Shown: piece after piece, positions 27,218 to 34,228 of the stretch
Position numbering within the stretch: position 1 is the stretch's first letter
Layout: each line of letters begins with the position of its first letter
From: Nocardioides sp. JS614
Lineage (GTDB): Bacteria; Actinomycetota; Actinomycetes; Propionibacteriales; Nocardioidaceae
Assembly (NCBI RefSeq): GCF_000015265.1
Contig: NC_008699.1
Location: forward strand, 2,790,001 to 2,854,000
Direction of reading: 5' to 3'
DNA length: 64,000 bases
Position numbers and translations under genes: made by a program
Notes under the pieces: generated by a model
Told to the model about the DNA's origin: nothing
What the model saw: only the letters and a program-made list of their open reading frames with translations
Database searches by the model: none

Positions 27218-28579
27218 GTGGACCGGCGGATCTTCGGGATCGAGAACGAGTACGGCGTGACGTGCACGTTCAAGGGGCAGCGCCGTCTGAGCCCAGACGA
27301 GGTGGCGCGGTACCTGTTCCGCAAGGTCGTGAGCTGGGGTCGCAGCAGCAACGTGTTCCTGCGCAACGGCGCCCGGCTCTACCTCGACGTGGGCAGCCAC
27401 CCCGAGTACGCCACCCCGGAGTGCGACGACGTCGTGGAGCTGGTCACCCACGACAAGGCGGGGGAGCGGGTCTTGGAGGGCCTGCTGCTGGACGCCGAGC
27501 AGCGGCTGCACGACGAGGGCATCGCCGGCGAGATCTACCTGTTCAAGAACAACACCGACTCCGCGGGCAACTCCTACGGCTGCCACGAGAACTACCTGGT
27601 CAGCCGGGCCGGCGAGTTCTCCCGGCTCGCCGACGTGTTGATCCCGTTCCTGGTCACCCGCCAGATCATCGTCGGGGCGGGCAAGATCACCCAGACCCCG
27701 CGGGGCGCCAGTTACAGCGTCTCCCAGCGTGCCGAGCACATCTGGGAGGGCGTCTCGAGCGCCACCACGCGCAGCCGACCGATCATCAACACCCGCGACG
27801 AGCCACACGCCGACGCCGAGAAGTACCGCCGCCTGCACGTCATCGTCGGCGACTCCAACATGAGCGAGACGACGACGATGCTCAAGGTCGCCAGCTGTGA
27901 CCTGGTGCTGCGGATGATCGAGGAGGGCGTGGTGATGCGCGACCTCACGATGGAGAACCCGATCCGCGCGATCCGGGAGATCTCCCACGACGTCACCGGT
28001 CGCCGGAAGGTGCGGCTCGCCAACGGCCGCGAGGCCAGCGCCCTCGACATCCAGCAGGAGTACCTCACCAAGGCGCGCGACTTCGTGGACCGCCGCGAGC
28101 TCAGCACGCCGCTGATCGAGCAGGCACTGGACCTCTGGGAGCGTGGGCTGAAGGCGGTCGAGGCCGACGACCTCGGCCTGGTCGACCGCGAGATCGACTG
28201 GGTGATCAAGTGGAAGCTGATCGAGCGCTACCGGGCCAAGCACGGCCTGCCGCTGGGCCATCCCCGGATCGCCCAGCTCGACCTGGCCTACCACGACATC
28301 CACCGCGGTCGCGGGCTCTACTACCTGCTCGAGAAGCGGGGCGCGGTCGCCCGGGTGACCACCGACCTGAAGATCTTCGAGGCCAAGTCGGTGCCGCCGC
28401 AGACCACCCGGGCCCGGTTGCGCGGCGAGTTCATCCGGCGCGCCCAGGAGCGCCGACGCGACTTCACCGTCGACTGGGTCCACCTCAAGCTCAACGACCA
28501 GGCCCAGCGCACCGTGCTCTGCAAGGACCCGTTCCGTGCCCACGACGAGCGGGTGCAGCGCCTCATCGACGGCATGTGA
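27218..28579 (+). CDS. pafA: Pup--protein ligase
   Basis: Joins the C-terminal Glu of Pup to lysines of target proteins using ATP. The 453 residues have the ligase fold shared with Dop. The nucleotide/metal site is RRIFGIENEYGVTC, the catalytic Asp is in LYLDVGSHPEYATPECDD, and NNTDSAGNSYGCHENYL and [20 protein letters not shown] are also conserved. It lacks the long Dop loop. The GTG start gives the standard MDRRIFGIE N-terminus. Repeat copy 7 lies 16 bp after its stop. Confidence 0.97.
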   Translation: MDRRIFGIENEYGVTCTFKGQRRLSPDEVARYLFRKVVSWGRSSNVFLRNGARLYLDVGSHPEYATPECDDVVELVTHDKAGERVLEGLLLDAEQRLHDEGIAGEIYLFKNNTDSAGNSYGCHENYLVSRAGEFSRLADVLIPFLVTRQIIVGAGKITQTPRGASYSVSQRAEHIWEGVSSATTRSRPIINTRDEPHADAEKYRRLHVIVGDSNMSETTTMLKVASCDLVLRMIEEGVVMRDLTMENPIRAIREISHDVTGRRKVRLANGREASALDIQQEYLTKARDFVDRRELSTPLIEQALDLWERGLKAVEADDLGLVDREIDWVIKWKLIERYRAKHGLPLGHPRIAQLDLAYHDIHRGRGLYYLLEKRGAVARVTTDLKIFEAKSVPPQTTRARLRGEFIRRAQERRRDFTVDWVHLKLNDQAQRTVLCKDPFRAHDERVQRLIDGM

Positions 28580-28595
28580 GCCGCCCCGGGCTGTC

Positions 28596-28650
28596 GTTTG
28601 GTCACCAACGGCAGCAGTCGCGCGTCAGAACCTGCCGTTGGTGACCAAAC
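28596..28650. repeat. 55-bp inverted-repeat element, copy 7
   Basis: Arms 28596-28612 (ending CGGC) and 28634-28650 (starting GCCG). Both arms carry the same change from the consensus, so the 17-bp pairing is kept perfect. That is compensatory change, which favours a base-paired form. Confidence 0.95.
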
Positions 28651-28756
28651 CGCAACACCGACAGACCCACGGCGGACCCGCCATCAGGGTCCACTCAGGG
28701 TGGGCGGCTAGTGTGAGCGCCGCTGTCCCAGCACCCGACTGCGAAGGTTGAACTCT

Positions 28757-29710
28757 GTGTCCCGACGTCCCCGCCGCTTCTCGGCCGTCCTGCTGCCGGT
28801 GGTCCTGGCCACCGCACTGGCCACCACCCTGGTCGCTTGCGGCTCCGATTCCTCCGACGGCGGCTCCTCGTCGTCGTCCGACAGCCTTCACGGCATCACC
28901 GTGACCGGCGAGATCGGGAGCGCACCGGAGGTGAAGTGGGACGGCAAGCTCGACGTCGACAAGACCGAGACCACGGTGCTCACCGAGGGTGACGGGGACG
29001 AGGTCAAGGACGGCGACAAGGTCCAGGTCAACCTGTGGATCGGCAACGGCTTCACCCAGGAGGAGGCCTACAGCAGCTACGCCGACGGCGGCCAGGAGGA
29101 GACCGTGACCGCCAGCGACCAGCTGGCGCCGGTGTTCAAGGACGCCGTGCTCGGCCAGAAGCTCGGCTCGCGCGTCGCCGTCACCGCGACCGGGTCGGAC
29201 GCGTTCGGCGAGTCCGGCAACACCTCGATCGGCATCGCCCCCACCGACACGGTGCTGATCATCGTGGACCTGATGAAGATGTACGAGCCGCCGACGCCGA
29301 AGGACGTGCCCTCGGCCCAGCTGCCCGGGATCGTCGAGAAGAAGGGCGAGCCGGTCGCGCTCGACTTCAAGGGCGTCGCGAAGCCGGAGGCCGACGGCGA
29401 CCTGCTGCGCAGCGTCGTCAAGGAGGGCGACGGCAAGACGGTCACCACGGACATGACCGTGACCGCCGACTACCTCGGCATGGTGTACGACGCCAAGGTG
29501 CCCTTCGACGAGAGCTACTCCAAGGACCCGGTGCCGTTCGCACTGTCCCAGGTCGTGCAGGGCTGGACCTACGGGCTCGAGGGTCTCAAGGTCGGCAGCC
29601 GGGTGCTGCTCCAGATCCCGCCGTCCCTGGGTTACGGCGCGTCCGAGCAGAGCGGCATCCCGGCGAACAGCACGCTGTACTTCGTGGTCGACATCATCGA
29701 CGCCAAGTAG
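28757..29710 (+). CDS. FKBP-type peptidyl-prolyl isomerase lipoprotein, tandem domains
   Basis: An exported folding catalyst of 317 residues. A signal peptide ends in the lipobox LVAC with Cys28 as the lipidation site, followed by a Ser/Asp-rich linker. Two FKBP-like domains follow. The first (about 75-190) is divergent; the second (about 215-317) keeps VTADYLGMVYDAKVPFDESY, WTYGLEGLKVGSRVLLQIPPSLGYGA and NSTLYFVVDI. The GTG at 28757 has GAAGG nine bases upstream. It lies between pafA and pafB, as in other actinobacteria. Confidence 0.9.
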   Translation: MSRRPRRFSAVLLPVVLATALATTLVACGSDSSDGGSSSSSDSLHGITVTGEIGSAPEVKWDGKLDVDKTETTVLTEGDGDEVKDGDKVQVNLWIGNGFTQEEAYSSYADGGQEETVTASDQLAPVFKDAVLGQKLGSRVAVTATGSDAFGESGNTSIGIAPTDTVLIIVDLMKMYEPPTPKDVPSAQLPGIVEKKGEPVALDFKGVAKPEADGDLLRSVVKEGDGKTVTTDMTVTADYLGMVYDAKVPFDESYSKDPVPFALSQVVQGWTYGLEGLKVGSRVLLQIPPSLGYGASEQSGIPANSTLYFVVDIIDAK

Positions 29711-29744
29711 CACCAGGCGACCCGGACGCGCGAGGATCAGCAGC

Positions 29745-30716
29745 ATGGCGGTGGCGAAGAGCGAACGACTGCTCAACCTGCTCATCATGCTGCTGGTCCA
29801 GCGCCACTACGTCTCCAAGGACCGGATCCGGACGATCCTCTATCCCGACTCCAGCACCGACGCGTTCGAGAAGATGTTCGAGCGCGACAAGGAGGAGCTG
29901 CGCAGCCTGGGGGTCCCGATCGAGGTCGGCAACATGGACGCCTACTTCGACGACGAGCCCGGCTACCGGATCCGGCCCGACGAGTTCGCCCTCCCCGACA
30001 TCTCGCTGACCGCCGACGAGGCCGCCGTCATCGGCCTGGCCACCCGCGTCTGGGAGCACGCCCGGCTGGCCGAGGCGACGACCGAGGCGGTCCGCAAGCT
30101 CACCGCCCTCGGCGTACCCCTCGACGTGACCGCCCTCGACATCGCCCAGCCGCGGCTGAGCGCGGACGAGCCGTCCTTCGACGTCTTCTGGGAGGCGATC
30201 CAGGAGCGGATCCCGGTCGAGTTCGAGTACCGCCGCCCCGGTGCGACCGACACCGCCACCCGGCACCTCCAGCCGTGGGGCGTCGTGCGCTACTCCGGAC
30301 GGTGGTACGTCGTCGGGCTGGACACCGACCGCGACGAGGAGCGGGTCTTCCGCCTCTCCCGGGTCCAGGGCGAGGCCCGCCGGGCCGGCCAGCCCGGCTC
30401 GTACGACGTCCCGCCCGGCACCGACGTCCGCGCCACGACCCTGCGGCTCGCCCCCCAGCCGACCACCGAACGCGCCGTCCTGCTCGTGCGCGAGGGGTCC
30501 GGTCTGGCGCTGCGCCGCGACGCCGAGTCCGTGGACCCGGGCGTCGTGGGGCCGGACGAGCGCACCGCCTGGGACCGGGTCGTGGTCAGCAGGAGCGGCA
30601 CCGGCCTCGCCGACGAGATCCTCGGCTACGGCCCGGACGTGTACGTGGAGGAGCCGGCACCGCTGCGCGAGACGGTCGTCGACCGGCTGCGCGCGGTCGT
30701 GGGGGCGGCGTCGTGA
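29745..30716 (+). CDS. pafB: WYL-domain transcriptional regulator PafB
   Basis: One half of the PafBC heterodimer, which in mycobacteria activates DNA-damage genes independently of LexA. The 323 residues contain an N-terminal winged helix (SERLLNLLIMLLVQRHYVSKDRIR), a middle linker and a WYL domain (about 140-230, RRPGATDTATRHLQPWGVVRYSGRWYVVGLDTDRDEERVF) that is thought to bind nucleic acid. The stop overlaps the pafC GTG by four bases, matching the need for equal amounts of both proteins. Confidence 0.94.
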   Translation: MAVAKSERLLNLLIMLLVQRHYVSKDRIRTILYPDSSTDAFEKMFERDKEELRSLGVPIEVGNMDAYFDDEPGYRIRPDEFALPDISLTADEAAVIGLATRVWEHARLAEATTEAVRKLTALGVPLDVTALDIAQPRLSADEPSFDVFWEAIQERIPVEFEYRRPGATDTATRHLQPWGVVRYSGRWYVVGLDTDRDEERVFRLSRVQGEARRAGQPGSYDVPPGTDVRATTLRLAPQPTTERAVLLVREGSGLALRRDAESVDPGVVGPDERTAWDRVVVSRSGTGLADEILGYGPDVYVEEPAPLRETVVDRLRAVVGAAS

Positions 30717-31705
30717 GCGTCTCGTCGGCCAGCGGCGCCAAGGACCAGGTCGCGCGGCTGCTCACCCTGGTCCCGTTCCTCCACTCCCACGACCAGGTCC
30801 GTCTCGACGAGGCCGCGGCGGCGCTGGGCGTCCCGCCCGACCAGCTCCTCGGCGACCTGAAGGTGCTGCTCATGTGCGGGCTGCCGGGGGGCTACCCGGA
30901 CGACCTGATCGACGTCGACCTGGACGCCCTCGAGGGCCCCGAGGCCGACGGCGTGATCCGGGTGTCGAACGCCGACTACCTCTCCCGCCCGCTGCGGCTG
31001 AGCCCCACCGAGGCGACCGCGATCATCGTCGCCCTGCGCGCACTGCGCTCCGGCGCCGGCGAGGAGACCCGCGAGGTCGTCGACCGGGCGCTCGGCAAGC
31101 TCGAGGCGGCCGCCGCGGAAGGGTCGGCGGCCCGCCGGATCGACCCCGGCGAGGTCGACCTCCAGCGCCTGGACCAGGTCCGGCTGGAGGCGGACCTGCA
31201 GGACGCGGTCGCCCGGGCGCGCCAGGTCCGGTTCAGCTACTTCGTCCCCTCCCGCGACCAGCAGTCCGAGCGCGTCGTCGACCCGCGGGGCATCGTCTCG
31301 GCGCACGGGTTCACCTACCTGGACGCCTGGTGCCACAGCGCCCGGGCACCGCGGCTGTTCCGCCTCGACCGGATCCGCGACGCCGAGCTGCTCGACGCGC
31401 CCGTGAGCACCGCCCCGGAGGCGCCCCGTGACCTCTCCGAGGGCCTGTTCAAGAGGTCCGAGGACACCACCCTGGTCACCCTCCGCGTGGACCGCCCGGC
31501 CCGCTGGATCGTGGACTACTACCCGGTGGAGGCGGTGCGGCCGCGCCGCGACGGAGCGCTCGACGTGGACCTGCTCGTCGCCGACCAGCGCTGGCTCCAG
31601 CGACTGCTGCTCCGGCTGGCCCCCCATGCCCGGGTCGTCAGTCCCGCGGACCTCGACCAAGCGTTCACCCGCCGGGCACACGAGACGCTCAGCCTTTACG
31701 GCTGA
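30713..31705 (+). CDS. pafC: WYL-domain transcriptional regulator PafC
   Basis: The partner of PafB. The 330 residues have an N-terminal helical domain (KDQVARLLTLVPFLHSHDQVRLDEAAAALGV), then the WYL domain around residues 165-225 with VRFSYFVPSRDQQSERVVDPRGIVSAHGFTYLDAWCHSARAPRLFRLDRI. The C-terminal WCX-like segment follows. The GTGA overlap with pafB fixes the start. It is followed after 46 bp by tatA, with a possible TACCAT box at 31713-31718. Confidence 0.94.
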   Translation: MSVSSASGAKDQVARLLTLVPFLHSHDQVRLDEAAAALGVPPDQLLGDLKVLLMCGLPGGYPDDLIDVDLDALEGPEADGVIRVSNADYLSRPLRLSPTEATAIIVALRALRSGAGEETREVVDRALGKLEAAAAEGSAARRIDPGEVDLQRLDQVRLEADLQDAVARARQVRFSYFVPSRDQQSERVVDPRGIVSAHGFTYLDAWCHSARAPRLFRLDRIRDAELLDAPVSTAPEAPRDLSEGLFKRSEDTTLVTLRVDRPARWIVDYYPVEAVRPRRDGALDVDLLVADQRWLQRLLLRLAPHARVVSPADLDQAFTRRAHETLSLYG

Positions 31706-31751
31706 CCCGGCGTACCATGACAACGTCACCATCGAGCCCGTGAGGACCCAC

Positions 31752-32039
31752 ATGTTCGCGCTTGCCATCGGCGGCCTCGGCACGACCGAGCTGCTCATCA
31801 TCCTGGCTGTCATCATCCTGCTCTTCGGTGCCGCGAAGCTCCCCGAGCTCGCTCGCGGCAGCGGTCGGGCGCTGCGGATCTTCAAGGCCGAGACCAAGGG
31901 CCTGATGGACGACGGCCAGGACGACGCCACCAAGACCGCCGAGCAGCGCGAGCTCGAGACGCGGCAGGCCGAGCTGGACCAGCGCCAGGCGGAGCTGGAC
32001 GCCGAGCGGGACCGCCTGCAGCGTCCCGACAGCGCCTGA
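31752..32039 (+). CDS. tatA: Sec-independent translocase subunit TatA
   Basis: Pore-forming part of the twin-arginine export system. The 95 residues have a short N-terminal membrane helix (about 10-26, TTELLIILAVIILLFGA), the hinge FGAAKLPELARGSGRALRIFK forming the amphipathic helix, and a charged coiled-coil-like tail with the repeats RQAELDQRQAELDAERD. A GTGAGGA stretch precedes the ATG. It lies 13 bp before tatC. Confidence 0.95.
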   Translation: MFALAIGGLGTTELLIILAVIILLFGAAKLPELARGSGRALRIFKAETKGLMDDGQDDATKTAEQRELETRQAELDQRQAELDAERDRLQRPDSA

Positions 32040-32052
32040 GCACACCCACCCG

Positions 32053-32907
32053 TTGTCCCTCAGCGGCGTCTTCGACTACTTCTCCGGCCGACCGCGCCAC
32101 CCGGTGGGCGCCGACGGCCGGATGGCCCTCTCGGACCACCTCCGTGAACTCCGCGCCCGACTGCTCAAGTCGGTGCTGTTCCTCGTCCTGACGTTCGCGG
32201 TCGCGCTGTTCTTCTTCGACCGCCCCGACGACGGCCTGCTCGGGCTCGTGCTCGGCCCCTACAACGACGCACGGGGGATGCTCGGCGAGAAGGTCCAGAC
32301 CCGGGCGTACGTCGCGGGCGCGACCGGTCCGCTGATGCTGCAGCTCAAGCTGTGCGGCGTCGCGGCCATCGTCGCCTCCAGCCCCTACTGGCTCTACCAG
32401 ATCTGGGCCTTCGTCGTGCCCGGCCTGCACGACCAGGAGCGGAAGTGGACCCGGATCTTCGCCGCCATCGCCGGACCCCTGTTCATCATCGGCGTCGCCA
32501 CCGGCTACTACGTGCTGCCGCGCGGCCTGGAGGTCCTGATCGGTTTCACGCCCGCCGGCCTGGACAACCTCGTGGAGTTCGGCGACTACTTCTCGTTCCT
32601 GACCCGGATGCTGCTGGTCTTCGGCATCGCGTTCGAGATCCCGCTGTTCGTGGTCATGCTCAACCTCGCCGGGGTGGTCTCCGGCAAGACGCTCGGTCGC
32701 TACCGGCCATGGATCATCCTCGGGACCTTCGTGTTCGCGGCGGTCGCGACCCCGTCCACGGACCCGTTCTCGATGACGATGCTCGCCATCCCGATGCTCC
32801 TGCTGTTCTTCGTCGCCGAGGTCATCGCGCGGACCGTGGACCGGGCCCGCCGCCGGGGCGCCGGCAGCACCGACCAGTGGGCCGACGACGAGGCTTCGCC
32901 CCTGTGA
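32053..32907 (+). CDS. tatC: Sec-independent translocase subunit TatC
   Basis: Receptor for twin-arginine signal peptides. The 284 residues have six membrane helices. The conserved cytoplasmic N-terminal SDHLRELRARLL includes the Glu that binds the twin arginines. SPYWLYQIWAFVVPGLHDQERK is the family signature around residues 110-135. The start is TTG at 32053. The TGA overlaps the GTG of the next gene by four bases. Confidence 0.96.
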   Translation: MSLSGVFDYFSGRPRHPVGADGRMALSDHLRELRARLLKSVLFLVLTFAVALFFFDRPDDGLLGLVLGPYNDARGMLGEKVQTRAYVAGATGPLMLQLKLCGVAAIVASSPYWLYQIWAFVVPGLHDQERKWTRIFAAIAGPLFIIGVATGYYVLPRGLEVLIGFTPAGLDNLVEFGDYFSFLTRMLLVFGIAFEIPLFVVMLNLAGVVSGKTLGRYRPWIILGTFVFAAVATPSTDPFSMTMLAIPMLLLFFVAEVIARTVDRARRRGAGSTDQWADDEASPL

Positions 32908-33323
32908 CGGCCGCGGGGGCCGCCCCTGGAGGCTTCGAGCCGGTCGACGCGTTCGACCTGCCCGACTGGCTCGGGGTGTCCGACGTGACCTGGGTCGCCG
33001 AGGCCGGCGTACGCCGCGGCCACGCCGTGCCCGGCCACCTCGCGGGCTCCGGCGCCGACCCGATCCCGTGCGACCTGCTCGCCGTCGACCCGGCGTACCC
33101 CGCCGCCGTCGCCCCCGAGACGGTGCGCCACGACGCGCACCAGGCGTGGCGCCACGGCCAGGTCCTCCTGGTCGGCCGGGACGGCCGGCTCACCCTGACG
33201 GTCCCGGGCACCGGGTTCACCGCCGACCTGGTCCTCGAGGCGGTCGCGCGACTCGCGCTCGCCGTCGGCGCCCCGGTCGAGCGATACGCGGTGCTCCTGC
33301 GGATCGGCGCCGAGCGGCCCTAG
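32904..33323 (+). CDS. Conserved hypothetical protein linked to tatC
   Basis: A 139-residue soluble protein with no recognised domain. It has an N-terminal FDLPDWLGVSDVTWVAEAG, a middle GSGADPIPCDLLAVDPAYPAAVAPE, and a C-terminal alternation suggesting beta strands. The GTG overlaps the tatC stop, so it is probably co-translated. It is followed by a diacylglycerol kinase gene. Nothing in the sequence shows what it does. Confidence 0.65.
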   Translation: MTAAGAAPGGFEPVDAFDLPDWLGVSDVTWVAEAGVRRGHAVPGHLAGSGADPIPCDLLAVDPAYPAAVAPETVRHDAHQAWRHGQVLLVGRDGRLTLTVPGTGFTADLVLEAVARLALAVGAPVERYAVLLRIGAERP

Positions 33324-33330
33324 CGACCAC

Positions 33331-33336
33331 TAGTCT
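33331..33336 (+). promoter_or_regulatory. -10 box of the diacylglycerol kinase gene
   Basis: TAGTCT, seven bases before the GTG at 33344. Confidence 0.4.
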
Positions 33337-33343
33337 CACCCGC

Positions 33344-34219
33344 GTGACCGACCGCGACATCGCGCTGCTGACGAACCCGACCGCCGGCAAGGGCCGCGGG
33401 GCGCGCTACCGCGACGCCGCGCTCGCCCACCTGCGCGCCGCCGGCCTCACCGTCCGCAACCTGACCGGGCGCGACGCCGACGAGTCGCAGGACCTCGCGC
33501 ACCAGGCCGTCGCCGACGGCGTCGACGCCCTGGTGGTCGTCGGGGGCGACGGGATGGTCCACCTGGCAGTCCAGGCGCTCGCCGGCACCGGGATCCCGCT
33601 GGGCGTCGTGCCGGCCGGCACCGGCAACGACGTCGCCCGCTACTTCGACGTTCCCCGCAAGGACCCGCTGGCGGCCGCCGACGTCGTGATCCGTGGCCAC
33701 ACCCGCGTGGTGGACCTGGCCCGCAGCGGCCGCCGGCACTACCTCACGGTGCTCGCCGCGGGCTTCGACGCGGTCGTCAACGAGCGCGCGAACAAGATGA
33801 CCTGGCCCAAGGGCCAGATGCGCTACAACCTGGCGACGCTCGCCGAGCTGCGCACGTTCACGCCGATCCCCTACACGCTCGACCTGGACGGAGTCGCGCA
33901 CCACCTCGACGCGATGCTGGTGGCCGTCGGCAACGGCCCGTCGTTCGGTGGCGGCCTCCGGATCACCGAGGGCGCCGTCCTCGACGACGGGTTGCTCGAC
34001 GTGGTGATCATCAAGCCGATGAGCAAGGCCGGGCTGATCCGCACCTATCCCAAGCTGTTCAAGGGCACCCACGTTTCCCACCCGCAGTACGAGCACCACC
34101 GGGTGCGCGCGATCACCGTCGCCGCCCCCGGCATCGTGTCCTACGCCGACGGGGAGCGCTTCGGGCCGCTGCCGCTGACCGTGGAGTGTGCCCCCGGCGC
34201 GCTGACGGTCCTCACGTAG
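33344..34219 (+). CDS. Diacylglycerol kinase family lipid kinase
   Basis: A 291-residue lipid kinase of the DagK/YegS type that phosphorylates diacylglycerol or a related lipid with ATP. Motifs are TNPTAGKGRGA near the N-terminus, VVVGGDGMVHLAVQAL (GGDG nucleotide loop), GVVPAGTGNDVARYF, and DDGLLDVVIIKP in the C-terminal beta domain. The position before helY resembles the Rv2252-type neighbourhood only loosely. The GTG start is supported by the -10-like box and the family N-terminus. Confidence 0.9.
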   Translation: MTDRDIALLTNPTAGKGRGARYRDAALAHLRAAGLTVRNLTGRDADESQDLAHQAVADGVDALVVVGGDGMVHLAVQALAGTGIPLGVVPAGTGNDVARYFDVPRKDPLAAADVVIRGHTRVVDLARSGRRHYLTVLAAGFDAVVNERANKMTWPKGQMRYNLATLAELRTFTPIPYTLDLDGVAHHLDAMLVAVGNGPSFGGGLRITEGAVLDDGLLDVVIIKPMSKAGLIRTYPKLFKGTHVSHPQYEHHRVRAITVAAPGIVSYADGERFGPLPLTVECAPGALTVLT

Positions 34220-34222
34220 GTT
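34217..34222 (+). promoter_or_regulatory. -10 box of helY
   Basis: TAGGTT, six bases before the helY ATG and overlapping the stop of the kinase gene. Confidence 0.45.
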
Positions 34223-34228
34223 GGGCGC

